Shown piece after piece: positions 35,890-44,281 of a DNA stretch of 64,000 nt (position 1 is the first letter of the stretch; each line of letters starts with the position of its first letter). The position numbers were made by a program, and so were the translations under genes. The stretch comes from Blautia glucerasea. GTDB taxonomy: Bacteria > Bacillota > Clostridia > Lachnospirales > Lachnospiraceae. The DNA is taken from contig NZ_JAJBMO010000007.1 of NCBI RefSeq assembly GCF_020537505.1, forward strand, positions 140,943 to 204,942, read 5' to 3'. The notes under the pieces were generated by a model. It was not told the origin of the DNA. It did not search any database and was given only the letters and a program-made list of their open reading frames with translations.

Positions 35890-35918
35890 TTGACTCCACA
35901 GTATACGAAGTGTATTAT
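35890..35918 (+). promoter_or_regulatory. promoter of the YfcC-dipeptidase operon
   Basis: TTGACT (35890-35895), a 17-base spacer and TATTAT (35913-35918), about 120 bases before the YfcC start. Confidence 0.6.
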
Positions 35919-36041
35919 GAATTTATAATTGCTGTTTGCGGAGTGGATAAATGTATGAGGTATACATAAGAAAAAAGTGTAAAACTCTTCAGGCAAAGCG
36001 AATAGTTTTTATAATCCATCTATCTAAAGGGGGAGTCATTT

Positions 36042-37448
36042 ATGACGGGAAAGAGAAAAAGAAAACTGGCAATGCCAGACACCCTGATCATCGTAGCATC
36101 CGTTGTACTTCTGGTGGCGATTCTTTCATGGATCATTCCATCCGGAACCTACGATTATCAGGAAATGAACATCAATGGAAGAATTCGAAATGTAGCCATT
36201 GATGGAACTTATCACACAATTGATAAATCCGAAGTTACCACAACCGGATTCCTTGGATTTTTCAGTGTACTGTATCGAGGCTGCGTGGAGGCTGCTGATG
36301 TAATTTTCATGATCCTCTGCTGCTGCGGAACCTTCGGTGTTGTGGTGAAAACAGGTGCTTTTCATGCAGGAATCGGAACCATTTTAAAGAAACTGAAGGG
36401 AAAAGAAATTCTGCTTGTTCCAATCATTATGATGATCTTCGGACTGGGCGGTTCCGTGTTTGGTATGGCAAGTGAATTCTATGGATTTTATCCATTGATC
36501 GTAGGTCTGGGAGTTGCACTTGGATATGATGCAATGTTCGGATTTGCCATTATTGCAGTTGGAGAGTTTGTTGGATTTATGGGCGCGACACTGAATCCAT
36601 ATTCTGTAGGAATTGCCCAGACAATTTCAGGTGTAGAGCTTTATTCCGGAACCGGATACCGTGCAATCTGCTTCGTGATCTTCATGGCAATTTCCATTAT
36701 CTATGTAATGGTTTACGGGCGGAAAATTAAGAAAAATCCAGGTGCATCCGTTGTATTTGGTGAAAAAAACATTCATGCCTTTGACAGAGATGAGTTAAAT
36801 GAATATAGCTTTACCTTAAAAGATGGTCTGGTTCTTCTGGATGTCCTTGTAGTGCTGTTTGTTCTTATGCTGGGTCTGATCAAATGGGGATGGGATTTCC
36901 CGCAGCTTTGTGGCTTGTTCCTTCTTATGTCCATGATTGCTGCAGCAATCTGTAAGTGGTCTCCGAATAAATGGTGCAGTGAGTTTATTGACAGCGCAAA
37001 GACTGCAATGTGGGGATGTATCCTGACTGGTATTGCGAAAGCTATCACAGTTGTTATGCAGGATGCGCAAATTATGGATACTGTTATCTACGGCTTGTCA
37101 AATGTGCTGAAAAATGCGCCTCATGCAGTTTCTGCACAGGTAATGCTTGTAGTACAGACTCTGATCAACTTCTTCATACCATCTGCAACAGGTCAGGCTT
37201 CTGCAACCATGCCGATCATGGCACAGCTGGCAGATATTATTGGTGTGAGCAGACAGACAGCAGTTCTTGCATTCCAGTTTGGCGACGGACTTTCCAATAT
37301 TTTCTGGCCGACGGCAGATATCGTTATCATCTGTGGCCTGGGTGGAATTTCCCTGCAGAAATGGTATAAGTGGTTTACGCCGCTGTTTCTGATCTTGTTT
37401 GTGACACAGGCGATTTTGTTGGGGATTGCAACTGGAATTGGGTTCTAG
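36042..37448 (+). CDS. YfcC-family membrane transporter (amino acid/dicarboxylate type)
   Basis: A 468-residue membrane protein with about 12 helices, of the YfcC/DcuC-like group that includes basic amino acid exchangers. Landmarks are WIIPSGTYDYQE near the first external loop, GLGGSVFGMASEFYGFYPL, FMGATLNPYSVGIAQ and NFFIPSATGQASATMPIMAQL. AAAGGGGG precedes the start. A VanX-like dipeptidase gene follows by 114 bases in the same direction, so the imported substrate may be a peptide or D-amino acid compound. That link is inference. Confidence 0.85.
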   Translation: MTGKRKRKLAMPDTLIIVASVVLLVAILSWIIPSGTYDYQEMNINGRIRNVAIDGTYHTIDKSEVTTTGFLGFFSVLYRGCVEAADVIFMILCCCGTFGVVVKTGAFHAGIGTILKKLKGKEILLVPIIMMIFGLGGSVFGMASEFYGFYPLIVGLGVALGYDAMFGFAIIAVGEFVGFMGATLNPYSVGIAQTISGVELYSGTGYRAICFVIFMAISIIYVMVYGRKIKKNPGASVVFGEKNIHAFDRDELNEYSFTLKDGLVLLDVLVVLFVLMLGLIKWGWDFPQLCGLFLLMSMIAAAICKWSPNKWCSEFIDSAKTAMWGCILTGIAKAITVVMQDAQIMDTVIYGLSNVLKNAPHAVSAQVMLVVQTLINFFIPSATGQASATMPIMAQLADIIGVSRQTAVLAFQFGDGLSNIFWPTADIVIICGLGGISLQKWYKWFTPLFLILFVTQAILLGIATGIGF

Positions 37449-37562
37449 AGCCTTTTTCAAACACGCTCTGGAACTTCAAGGAAAAGCTTCAAGAACATTA
37501 ATTGTTTGATAACCAGTGAACTTTAAAAACATAAAGGTAACTGTTCTGAAAAGGTAAGTCTA

Positions 37563-38129
37563 ATGGAAAGAAAAGGAAACTTAATTAAACTTACGGACCT
37601 GTCTTCCGATTTCATCATCGACCTGAAATATGCCACGCCACACAATTTCACCGGCGTGCAGGTATACCAGTCTGCGGATTGCTGGCTGGATGAACACACA
37701 GCGCAGATTCTGATAAAAGCGAAGGAAATTTTCGAAAAAGATGGCTATCGGGTGAAAATCTGGGACGCTTATCGTCCAATTCGTGCGCAGAAGCGATTCT
37801 GGGAGATCATGCCAAATGATGATTTCATTGCCCGTCCGCCGGATATGACGAAAATTAAGAAATTCCGTCCTACTCATATGAACGGAATGTGTGTTGACGT
37901 CACACTAACTGATAAAGAAGGCAACGAAATCGAAATGCCATCTCCATTTGACACTATGGACGAACGCGCAGCCCTGAACTTTTCCGGTCATTCAAAAATC
38001 GGAAGAAGAAATGGTGAATATCTGAAAAAAGTAATGGAATCTGTTGGATTTTTGGCGTACGAATGCGAATGGTGGCATTTCTATGACGTGTCTGCGGAAC
38101 CAGCGCCGTTTTCGGATTATGAAATATAG
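37563..38129 (+). CDS. VanX/DdpX-like D-Ala-D-Ala dipeptidase (M15D)
   Basis: A 188-residue zinc dipeptidase without signal peptide. It has the substrate arginine region IWDAYRP, the zinc motif THMNGMCVDV (H and D) and the catalytic/zinc stretch YECEWWHFYD (E and H). VanX enzymes cleave D-Ala-D-Ala. In glycopeptide resistance they sit with vanH and vanA, which are absent here, so a role in recycling cell-wall dipeptide is more likely than resistance. The gene lies in an apparent operon with the YfcC transporter. Confidence 0.9.
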   Translation: MERKGNLIKLTDLSSDFIIDLKYATPHNFTGVQVYQSADCWLDEHTAQILIKAKEIFEKDGYRVKIWDAYRPIRAQKRFWEIMPNDDFIARPPDMTKIKKFRPTHMNGMCVDVTLTDKEGNEIEMPSPFDTMDERAALNFSGHSKIGRRNGEYLKKVMESVGFLAYECEWWHFYDVSAEPAPFSDYEI

Positions 38130-38229
38130 TTTTGGAATATGAGATTCCATTAAAAGGGTAAAACAAAGCAGTTGCCAGAAAGTAAGCTGGTCTATAGACC
38201 TATTGTAAATATTAATAAGATGTCAAAAA

Positions 38230-38275
38230 AGCCAGGGATAGTCACTACAAAAAGCCTCATCCCCTGGCTATTTTT
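38230..38275 (+). terminator. terminator after dipeptidase gene
   Basis: GCCAGGGAT (38231-38239) pairs with ATCCCCTGGC (38259-38268, one bulge), then ATTTTT. Confidence 0.8.
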
Positions 38276-38443
38276 GTAGAAAAATCATACAAAGTGTAAG
38301 AATCTATAACATTTCAAGGAAAATATTCGTATTTTAAAAAACTCAATTTTCTGTAATAATAGGTACATCAAAGAGAGATACCGGTAAATCTTAAATAGAA
38401 AACGCGAAAAAAAGAACGAAAATTTCAGGGAGGTTATAGCAGA

Positions 38444-39748
38444 ATGAAAGGAAAAAAACTTGTTTCTTTAAGTATGGCAGCTGTTATGTGTGCTGGCGGT
38501 CTGGCTGTTTATGGCGGACAGGAAGTTAAGGCTGATGATAAGGTTTCCGTTGTTGTGGCTACAAACTGGGGCGAAGGCGATTCTAAATACGATTATTTCT
38601 ATCCTGTTTTCCAGAAATTCCAGGAAGAAAATGCTGATACAATGGACATTACCCTTCAGACATACAGCACTGAGGATTACAAGACGAAGATCAAAACCCA
38701 GACAGCATCCGGAGATCTTCCCGATGTATTTACATACTGGGGCGGCGGCATAATGAAAGATATGGTTGACGCTGGATTGCTTCTTAATGTAGATGATTAC
38801 TTTGCAGATAGTGAAAGCGTAGCAAAAGAAGATTTCGATGATGGAGCATTTGATTACTATATTGCAGGAGATGGAAATGCATACGGTATTCCGATTGAGT
38901 CCACAAGAGGTGTTCTCCTGGCAAACAAAACTCTTTTTGAGCAGTATAATCTGGAATACCCAACAACTTACGATGAGCTGTTAGAAGTTGGAAAAGTATT
39001 TAATGAAAATGGAATTATTCCAATGGCGATCGGAAGCAACGGCGGAACACCTTCAGAGTTCTTCTATAGTGAACTTTACAATCAGTATGAAGGCGGCGCA
39101 GATGAGATTGCAGCACTTGCTTCTGGTGGAAACTTTAACACTGACAATGCAGTAAAGGTCGCAGATACTCTTCTTGATATGATTGACAACAAGCTGTTTC
39201 CGGAAGATACAATGGCAAACGGTGGCTGGTCTGCAAGCCTTCAGCTTTATACAGATGGAAAAGCAGCTATGACTTATACCTATCCATGGATGTATGAGTC
39301 AATCCCGGATGATATTCAGGAATGCAGTGACATTATTCCAATCCCGCAGATGCCAGGTGCAACAATTGATCCTGCAACAATTGAGACAGGATTTACTGTA
39401 TATGGATTTATGATCAACAAAGCTTCCTATGAGGATCCGGAAAAACATGATGCTATCCTGAAAGTATGCGATATGCTTGCTTCTGATGAGTTAACAGAAT
39501 CTCTTACAGAGAGCGGAATGATCCCATGCAAAAAAGTAGAAGTTAACAAAGACTCCCAGAAACTGATCATGCAGAAAACACTTGATTATGCGGCTGATAA
39601 AACTCTTGTTCAGGTTCACTATACTACAATGCCAAGCGCAGAAGCAATTACCATGATGGATTCCAGTCTTGATGAGTTGTTTATCAATGCACTGACCGGA
39701 CAGGAATTCGTTGATAAGGTACAGGCAGTACTGGATAAAGAGAAATAA
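38444..39748 (+). CDS. CUT1 sugar ABC transporter extracellular binding protein
   Basis: A 434-residue secreted solute-binding protein of family 1. The signal region has a cysteine (AAVMC) that does not fit a standard lipobox and a later AxA-like site near VKADD, so its lipid anchoring is doubtful. Family features include TWGGG-like YWGGGIMKDMVDAG, YGIPIESTRGVLLANK and GKAAMTYTYPWMYE. It is separated from its permeases by a strong terminator hairpin. The GH42 and GH35-like neighbours suggest a galactose-containing oligosaccharide as ligand. Confidence 0.92.
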   Translation: MKGKKLVSLSMAAVMCAGGLAVYGGQEVKADDKVSVVVATNWGEGDSKYDYFYPVFQKFQEENADTMDITLQTYSTEDYKTKIKTQTASGDLPDVFTYWGGGIMKDMVDAGLLLNVDDYFADSESVAKEDFDDGAFDYYIAGDGNAYGIPIESTRGVLLANKTLFEQYNLEYPTTYDELLEVGKVFNENGIIPMAIGSNGGTPSEFFYSELYNQYEGGADEIAALASGGNFNTDNAVKVADTLLDMIDNKLFPEDTMANGGWSASLQLYTDGKAAMTYTYPWMYESIPDDIQECSDIIPIPQMPGATIDPATIETGFTVYGFMINKASYEDPEKHDAILKVCDMLASDELTESLTESGMIPCKKVEVNKDSQKLIMQKTLDYAADKTLVQVHYTTMPSAEAITMMDSSLDELFINALTGQEFVDKVQAVLDKEK

Positions 39749-39783
39749 ACGGTAGCTGCTTTAAAGGATAAGTAATGTTGATA

Positions 39784-39825
39784 AAAGGCTGCCGCGAAGG
39801 AATGATTAAAAGCGGCAGCCTTTTT
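39784..39825 (+). terminator. terminator between binding protein and permease genes
   Basis: AAAGGCTGCCGC (39784-39795) pairs perfectly with GCGGCAGCCTTT (39812-39823), followed by TTTTT. Partial read-through would keep binding protein in excess of the membrane subunits. Confidence 0.9.
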
Positions 39826-39879
39826 ACGCCCAAAAGCACATGATATCTTCAGGCGTTGCGGTATAGATGAGGAGGCATT

Positions 39880-40755
39880 ATGAATAAATACAAAAAAGTT
39901 CCTGTATGTATAGGATTTTTACTTCCGGTATTTTTGATTTATACCATATTTCTGTTTGTTCCGCTGGTTCAGTCTGCGTATTACAGTCTGACAAGCTGGA
40001 ACGGAGTAACGGAAAAGGTTTTTGTGGGTTTAGATAATTTCAAAGCACTATTTTCAAACAGCGATTACTGGATCACTTTCTGGAATACCATCAAATTGGT
40101 TGTGATCAGTTTATGTATACAGATTCCGGTAGGACTTCTTCTTGCATACCTTTTATATTCAAAAGTAAAAGGTATGAAAATATTCCGCACGATTTTTTTC
40201 CTTCCGGTTGTTATCGCTCCAGTGGCTATTTCCCTGATGTTTTCTCTTTTTTACAACAGTGAGATTGGCATATTCAACAAGGTTCTGGAGGCAATTGGTC
40301 TGGGAAGATTTGCAACAAACTGGCTTTCCAATATTCATACACTTTTATATGCAGTAATGGTACCTCAGGTCTGGCAGTACATTGGACTTTACGTAACCAT
40401 ATTTTTAGGAGCGCTGCAGTCCATGCCGGAAGAGCTTTCTGAGAGTGCACAGATTGATGGGGCAAACAGAACTCAGACATTTTTCCATGTTGTTTTGCCT
40501 GAAATCGCGAATTTTACAAATATATGTGTAATTCTGTGTGTGACAGGCTCTCTGAAAGCCTTTGAACATTCCTGGATCATGACAGGAGGCGGACCTGGTG
40601 TGAGGTCAGCATATCTTGGGGTTTACATGTATAAAACAGCATTTGTAAACTCAGATTTTGGAACTGGAAGTGCGATTACAGTGACAATTGTATTGCTGTC
40701 TCTTGTAATTACCGTATTATTTAATACAATTTCTGCCTGGCGGGAGAAAAGATAG
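39880..40755 (+). CDS. CUT1 sugar ABC permease (MalF/UgpA-like)
   Basis: A 291-residue membrane protein with six helices. The EAA-type loop ELSESAQIDGANRTQTFFHV contacts the ATPase. GGAGG precedes the start. It is followed after 8 bases by the partner permease. No ATPase gene is in the operon, as is usual for CUT1 importers using a shared MsmK-like ATPase encoded elsewhere. Confidence 0.94.
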   Translation: MNKYKKVPVCIGFLLPVFLIYTIFLFVPLVQSAYYSLTSWNGVTEKVFVGLDNFKALFSNSDYWITFWNTIKLVVISLCIQIPVGLLLAYLLYSKVKGMKIFRTIFFLPVVIAPVAISLMFSLFYNSEIGIFNKVLEAIGLGRFATNWLSNIHTLLYAVMVPQVWQYIGLYVTIFLGALQSMPEELSESAQIDGANRTQTFFHVVLPEIANFTNICVILCVTGSLKAFEHSWIMTGGGPGVRSAYLGVYMYKTAFVNSDFGTGSAITVTIVLLSLVITVLFNTISAWREKR

Positions 40756-40763
40756 GAGGAGCC

Positions 40764-41603
40764 ATGAGATTTTTTCGTAAATCCTGGAAATATCAGGTAA
40801 CGACTGTGATTAAATATTTGTTTCTGATACTGGTAGCGATTGTATCGTTATATCCGTTTATATGGGTGCTGATTTCTTCTTTTAAAGATAATAATTCTAT
40901 TTTTGGAGATCCGTTTGGATTGCCAGTAAAAATTGCTTTTGAAAATTATAAAGAAGTGTGGGCTGGTGCGGATGTAGGCCGAAATTTTTTAAATAGTATG
41001 ATCGTTTGCCTTACTACACTGGTAATTTTGATCATTATTACATCTATGGGTTGTTATATTCTTACCAGGGTATGGAAAAATACATTTCTTTCCACATATT
41101 TTTCACTGGGAATTATGATTCCAATCCATGCACTTTTGATTCCGTCTGTGTTGATTTTCAAAAAAATCGGATTAACAGATAATTTATTTTCACTAGTTCT
41201 GATGTACACGGCAATTAATATATCTCTTAGCATGTATATCATGAATGGATTTTTTGACAGCATTCCAAGAGAAATGGATGAGGCTGCTACGATTGACGGA
41301 TGTTCCAGAAGTCAGATTTTCCTACGCATTATTTTCCCAATTGCAAAGCCTGGAATTGCTACGGTTGCCACTCTGGCGTTTTTGAACTGTTGGAACGATT
41401 TGCTTATGGGACTTGTTCTGATTTCATCTCCGCAAAAGAAAACTTTATCTCTTGCGATTTCTGCATTAAAGGGTTCCTATGCTACACGATATGGTCTCCT
41501 GTGTGCCGGATTTGTAATTTCCATAGTTCCGGTTGTTATTATGTATCTGTTTTTCCAGAAACAGGTTATTGCCGGAATGACAGCAGGTGCAGTGAAAGGA
41601 TAA
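40764..41603 (+). CDS. CUT1 sugar ABC permease (MalG/UgpE-like)
   Basis: A 279-residue six-helix permease. Its EAA loop is REMDEAATIDGCSRSQIFLRI. AGGAGGAGCC precedes the start. The GH35-like enzyme gene starts 10 bases after its stop. Confidence 0.94.
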   Translation: MRFFRKSWKYQVTTVIKYLFLILVAIVSLYPFIWVLISSFKDNNSIFGDPFGLPVKIAFENYKEVWAGADVGRNFLNSMIVCLTTLVILIIITSMGCYILTRVWKNTFLSTYFSLGIMIPIHALLIPSVLIFKKIGLTDNLFSLVLMYTAINISLSMYIMNGFFDSIPREMDEAATIDGCSRSQIFLRIIFPIAKPGIATVATLAFLNCWNDLLMGLVLISSPQKKTLSLAISALKGSYATRYGLLCAGFVISIVPVVIMYLFFQKQVIAGMTAGAVKG

Positions 41604-41613
41604 TGGTACTAAT

Positions 41614-43623
41614 ATGAAGAAAAATGTAAGATTTACACAAAATGGAATTTATCTGGAAGGTTCTCAGTCAGAGAAAGAAGGAAAAGAAATTCCGTTGTAT
41701 AGCGGCTCCATCCATTATTGGAGAATGGCTCCTGAAACATGGGAAACAGCGCTGATCAATGCAAAGAATATGGGATTTTCTATCGTAGAAACATATATTC
41801 CATGGGGGGTACATGAGCCGGAGAGAAATGAGTTTGATTATGGGAAAAAAGACCCGAGAAAAGATTTGAATAAATTTTTGGATATTTGCGAAAAAGTTGG
41901 ACTGTATGTAATCGTAAGACCGGGACCCCACATCAATGCGGAGATGACCTGGTTTGGTTATCCACAGTGGCTTCTCAGAATGCCGGAAATACAGGCAAAG
42001 ACACCGCTGGGTACTTCTGTAGTATATCCTTATGTAACAGGTGCATTTCCCATTCCATCCTATGCAAGCTCAAAACTGTATGAGGAGACAAGACACTATT
42101 TCAAAAGTTTTGCAGAAATTCTGAAAAAACATTGCTATCCGAAAGGTGGAATCATTGCAATTCAGGCAGATAATGAGACCTGCAATTTTTTCAGAGATCA
42201 GCCATATATTATGGACTATTCTGAGGAATCGGTTCAGCAATATTACAGATTTCTGGAAGAAAAATATAAGGAAATTGAGAAGCTGAATAAAACTTATCAT
42301 TCCAAGTATAAGAAATTTGAAGAAATATGTCCTCCTGCAGGCTACCAGGAGAAAGATGAAAATCTGGAGTATTATTTTGACTGGCTGGAATACAAAGAAT
42401 ATCAGATCCTGGAAGCTTTGCGAAAAATGGTTGAGATTCTGGAAGAGCTTGAACTTCCGATTCCAATTTTTCATAACTGTGCTTACCAGAATTACACACC
42501 AATTTCCGTGCAGCGTGATGAGGAGATTCCAGGTCTCTCAGTGGCCGGAATTGACGCATATCCGGATCCAGGTGATACTTCGATGCTGAAGGAAAGAATC
42601 CGCTATCTTGCAGGAAGCAGTAAACTTCCATTTGTACCCGAATTTGGTTCCGGTTCCTGGTTCGACAGGGAACAGCTGCTTAGTCCGGAAGAGGAAAGGT
42701 TTGGCTATTTGTATGCGTTCATGAATGGAATGAAGGCAGTAAACTTTTATATGCTTGCTGACCGTGACCGTTGGACTGGCTGCCCGCTTCGAAATGATGG
42801 CACTATCCGGGAGAAATGGTACAAAATGTTTCTGGATTTGCTAAGTCTGTTGAAGGATTCAGAGTTAAATACATATAGCAGAAATGCCAGAATTCTTGTA
42901 TTGAAAAATTATGATATGGGTCGTTTGCGGGCTCTTGTGTCCACGAGAAACCGAAATATGTTTTCCTCCAACTGTTTCATAAAAGGAACAGACATACCAG
43001 GAAGCCTGTGGAAAGCTGAAGCTTATGCCGGAAAACTGAATATAGACAGCTGTACTGGCGGATATGACAGGGAAATGTGGGTACAGGAAATTATGGAAAC
43101 TCTTGATCAGAATGGGTTTGAATATGATATGTCTGATTGCTATGTTACACAGGAAAAGCTGGCTCAGTATGATGTTGTTTTTGCAGCTTCCTATAATTTT
43201 ATGGAGCCATGGATTCAGAAAAAATTGCTGGATTTTTCCAGACTTTCAGGAAAACAGCTATATCTGGGACCAACTGTACCGGAAATTGACAGGCGGGGGA
43301 ACGGGTGTACCTTATTAAAAGAGGAAAGCACAGTAAAAACGGTGGTAAATCCGAAAGAACTATTATTGGAAAATCTTCCAAGATCAGAGTACAGCAGTAC
43401 AAATTGTGAATTGGCTGTTTACAGAAGAGAATGTGATAATGCCATCCTAATTTTTGTGGCAAATACTTCAGAAAAGTCCAAAGAAGCGTCGATAGATTTC
43501 CGAGGAAGACGAAAATTTACAGATATGCAAAGCCATGCTAATAAAACAGTAACTGATTGTTTGAATGTGACACTTCGTCCATTTGAAATTCAAATCTGGA
43601 AAGTAAAAAAGGAGGAGCACTGA
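41614..43623 (+). CDS. GH35-like beta-galactosidase
   Basis: A 669-residue cytoplasmic enzyme. The barrel start LYSGSIHYWRMAPETW, then PWGVHEP and VRPGPHINAE, fits GH35. The presumed acid/base glutamate is E188 in AIQADNET, where most GH35 enzymes have QxENE, and the presumed nucleophile is E343 in VPEFGSGSW. The C-terminal half has a GH42-like beta-galactosidase fold feature (ARILVLKNYD...). It is therefore a divergent member, likely cleaving what the adjacent importer brings in. Substrate not determined. Confidence 0.82.
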   Translation: MKKNVRFTQNGIYLEGSQSEKEGKEIPLYSGSIHYWRMAPETWETALINAKNMGFSIVETYIPWGVHEPERNEFDYGKKDPRKDLNKFLDICEKVGLYVIVRPGPHINAEMTWFGYPQWLLRMPEIQAKTPLGTSVVYPYVTGAFPIPSYASSKLYEETRHYFKSFAEILKKHCYPKGGIIAIQADNETCNFFRDQPYIMDYSEESVQQYYRFLEEKYKEIEKLNKTYHSKYKKFEEICPPAGYQEKDENLEYYFDWLEYKEYQILEALRKMVEILEELELPIPIFHNCAYQNYTPISVQRDEEIPGLSVAGIDAYPDPGDTSMLKERIRYLAGSSKLPFVPEFGSGSWFDREQLLSPEEERFGYLYAFMNGMKAVNFYMLADRDRWTGCPLRNDGTIREKWYKMFLDLLSLLKDSELNTYSRNARILVLKNYDMGRLRALVSTRNRNMFSSNCFIKGTDIPGSLWKAEAYAGKLNIDSCTGGYDREMWVQEIMETLDQNGFEYDMSDCYVTQEKLAQYDVVFAASYNFMEPWIQKKLLDFSRLSGKQLYLGPTVPEIDRRGNGCTLLKEESTVKTVVNPKELLLENLPRSEYSSTNCELAVYRRECDNAILIFVANTSEKSKEASIDFRGRRKFTDMQSHANKTVTDCLNVTLRPFEIQIWKVKKEEH

Positions 43624-43624
43624 A

Positions 43625-44248
43625 ATGGTTGATAAAAATATATCTGCAGAATGCCTGAAACCAGAGCTTTGGACTCATCTTCAGGAGATTCTGGATCTGT
43701 ATTGTCCTCCTGTAAAGATTCTTCATATTTTGCAAAAGGCAGAGGGACTTCGGGCAGTTACCCAGAATGGTGAAAAGGTTATGCTGGATTCAAAGTCCCT
43801 GGAGCAGCCGAAAGGATTATTAGAGGCTTTTCCAGCGATAGATGAAGTACGGATTTATACAGAAGCTGCAATGGATTGTTACGATAAAAAGCTGCAGGCA
43901 GAAGAGGTTTATGACTGGGATATTGATGATTATCTGGAATATCAATATCGGGCACTGGAAGAAACAGATGGAATACAGGTGATCCGGAGAAGTGATTTTC
44001 CTAGGCATATTTTCCAGCCATTGAAAAAATGGATTCAGGAAGATGGTACCTACCTTTTGTGGGTAACAAATCAGGGAAAGCTGTACTTCAATTGTATTCT
44101 GGTGGTAAGAGAGAATAAAATAAAGATACTGACCACATCTGGCCGGTATGGTGATGACTGGGAGGATTTAGAAAAGGTAAAAAAGAATCTGGAAAAAGAA
44201 TTTTATGATTTGTCCTGTCATGTTATAATAAAAGATGGGAATTTCTGA
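43625..44248 (+). CDS. conserved-looking protein of unknown function
   Basis: A 207-residue soluble acidic protein that I do not recognise. It has no signal peptide or membrane segment. Predicted helices dominate the first 130 residues (with the acidic EEVYDWDIDDYLEYQ). A beta-rich end follows (TYLLWVTNQGKLYFNCILVVRENKIKIL). It starts one base after the GH35-like stop with AGGAGG overlap, so it is translationally coupled to that enzyme and precedes the sensor kinase. Possible roles are enzyme partner or signalling accessory, without direct evidence. Confidence 0.75.
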   Translation: MVDKNISAECLKPELWTHLQEILDLYCPPVKILHILQKAEGLRAVTQNGEKVMLDSKSLEQPKGLLEAFPAIDEVRIYTEAAMDCYDKKLQAEEVYDWDIDDYLEYQYRALEETDGIQVIRRSDFPRHIFQPLKKWIQEDGTYLLWVTNQGKLYFNCILVVRENKIKILTTSGRYGDDWEDLEKVKKNLEKEFYDLSCHVIIKDGNF

Positions 44249-44281
44249 CAATAATAACATAAAAAGGGAAGGTGACCCGGA

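Noticed and set aside
35951..36202. 83-codon frame before and across the YfcC start
   Set aside because: Overlaps the well-supported YfcC start in another frame and encodes a low-complexity product.
37563..38129. Vancomycin resistance locus
   Set aside because: Only a VanX-like dipeptidase is present; vanH, vanA and a VanRS pair are missing.
43820..44008. Small - strand frame inside the unknown gene after GH35
   Set aside because: Antisense to a coupled gene with a good start; no features.
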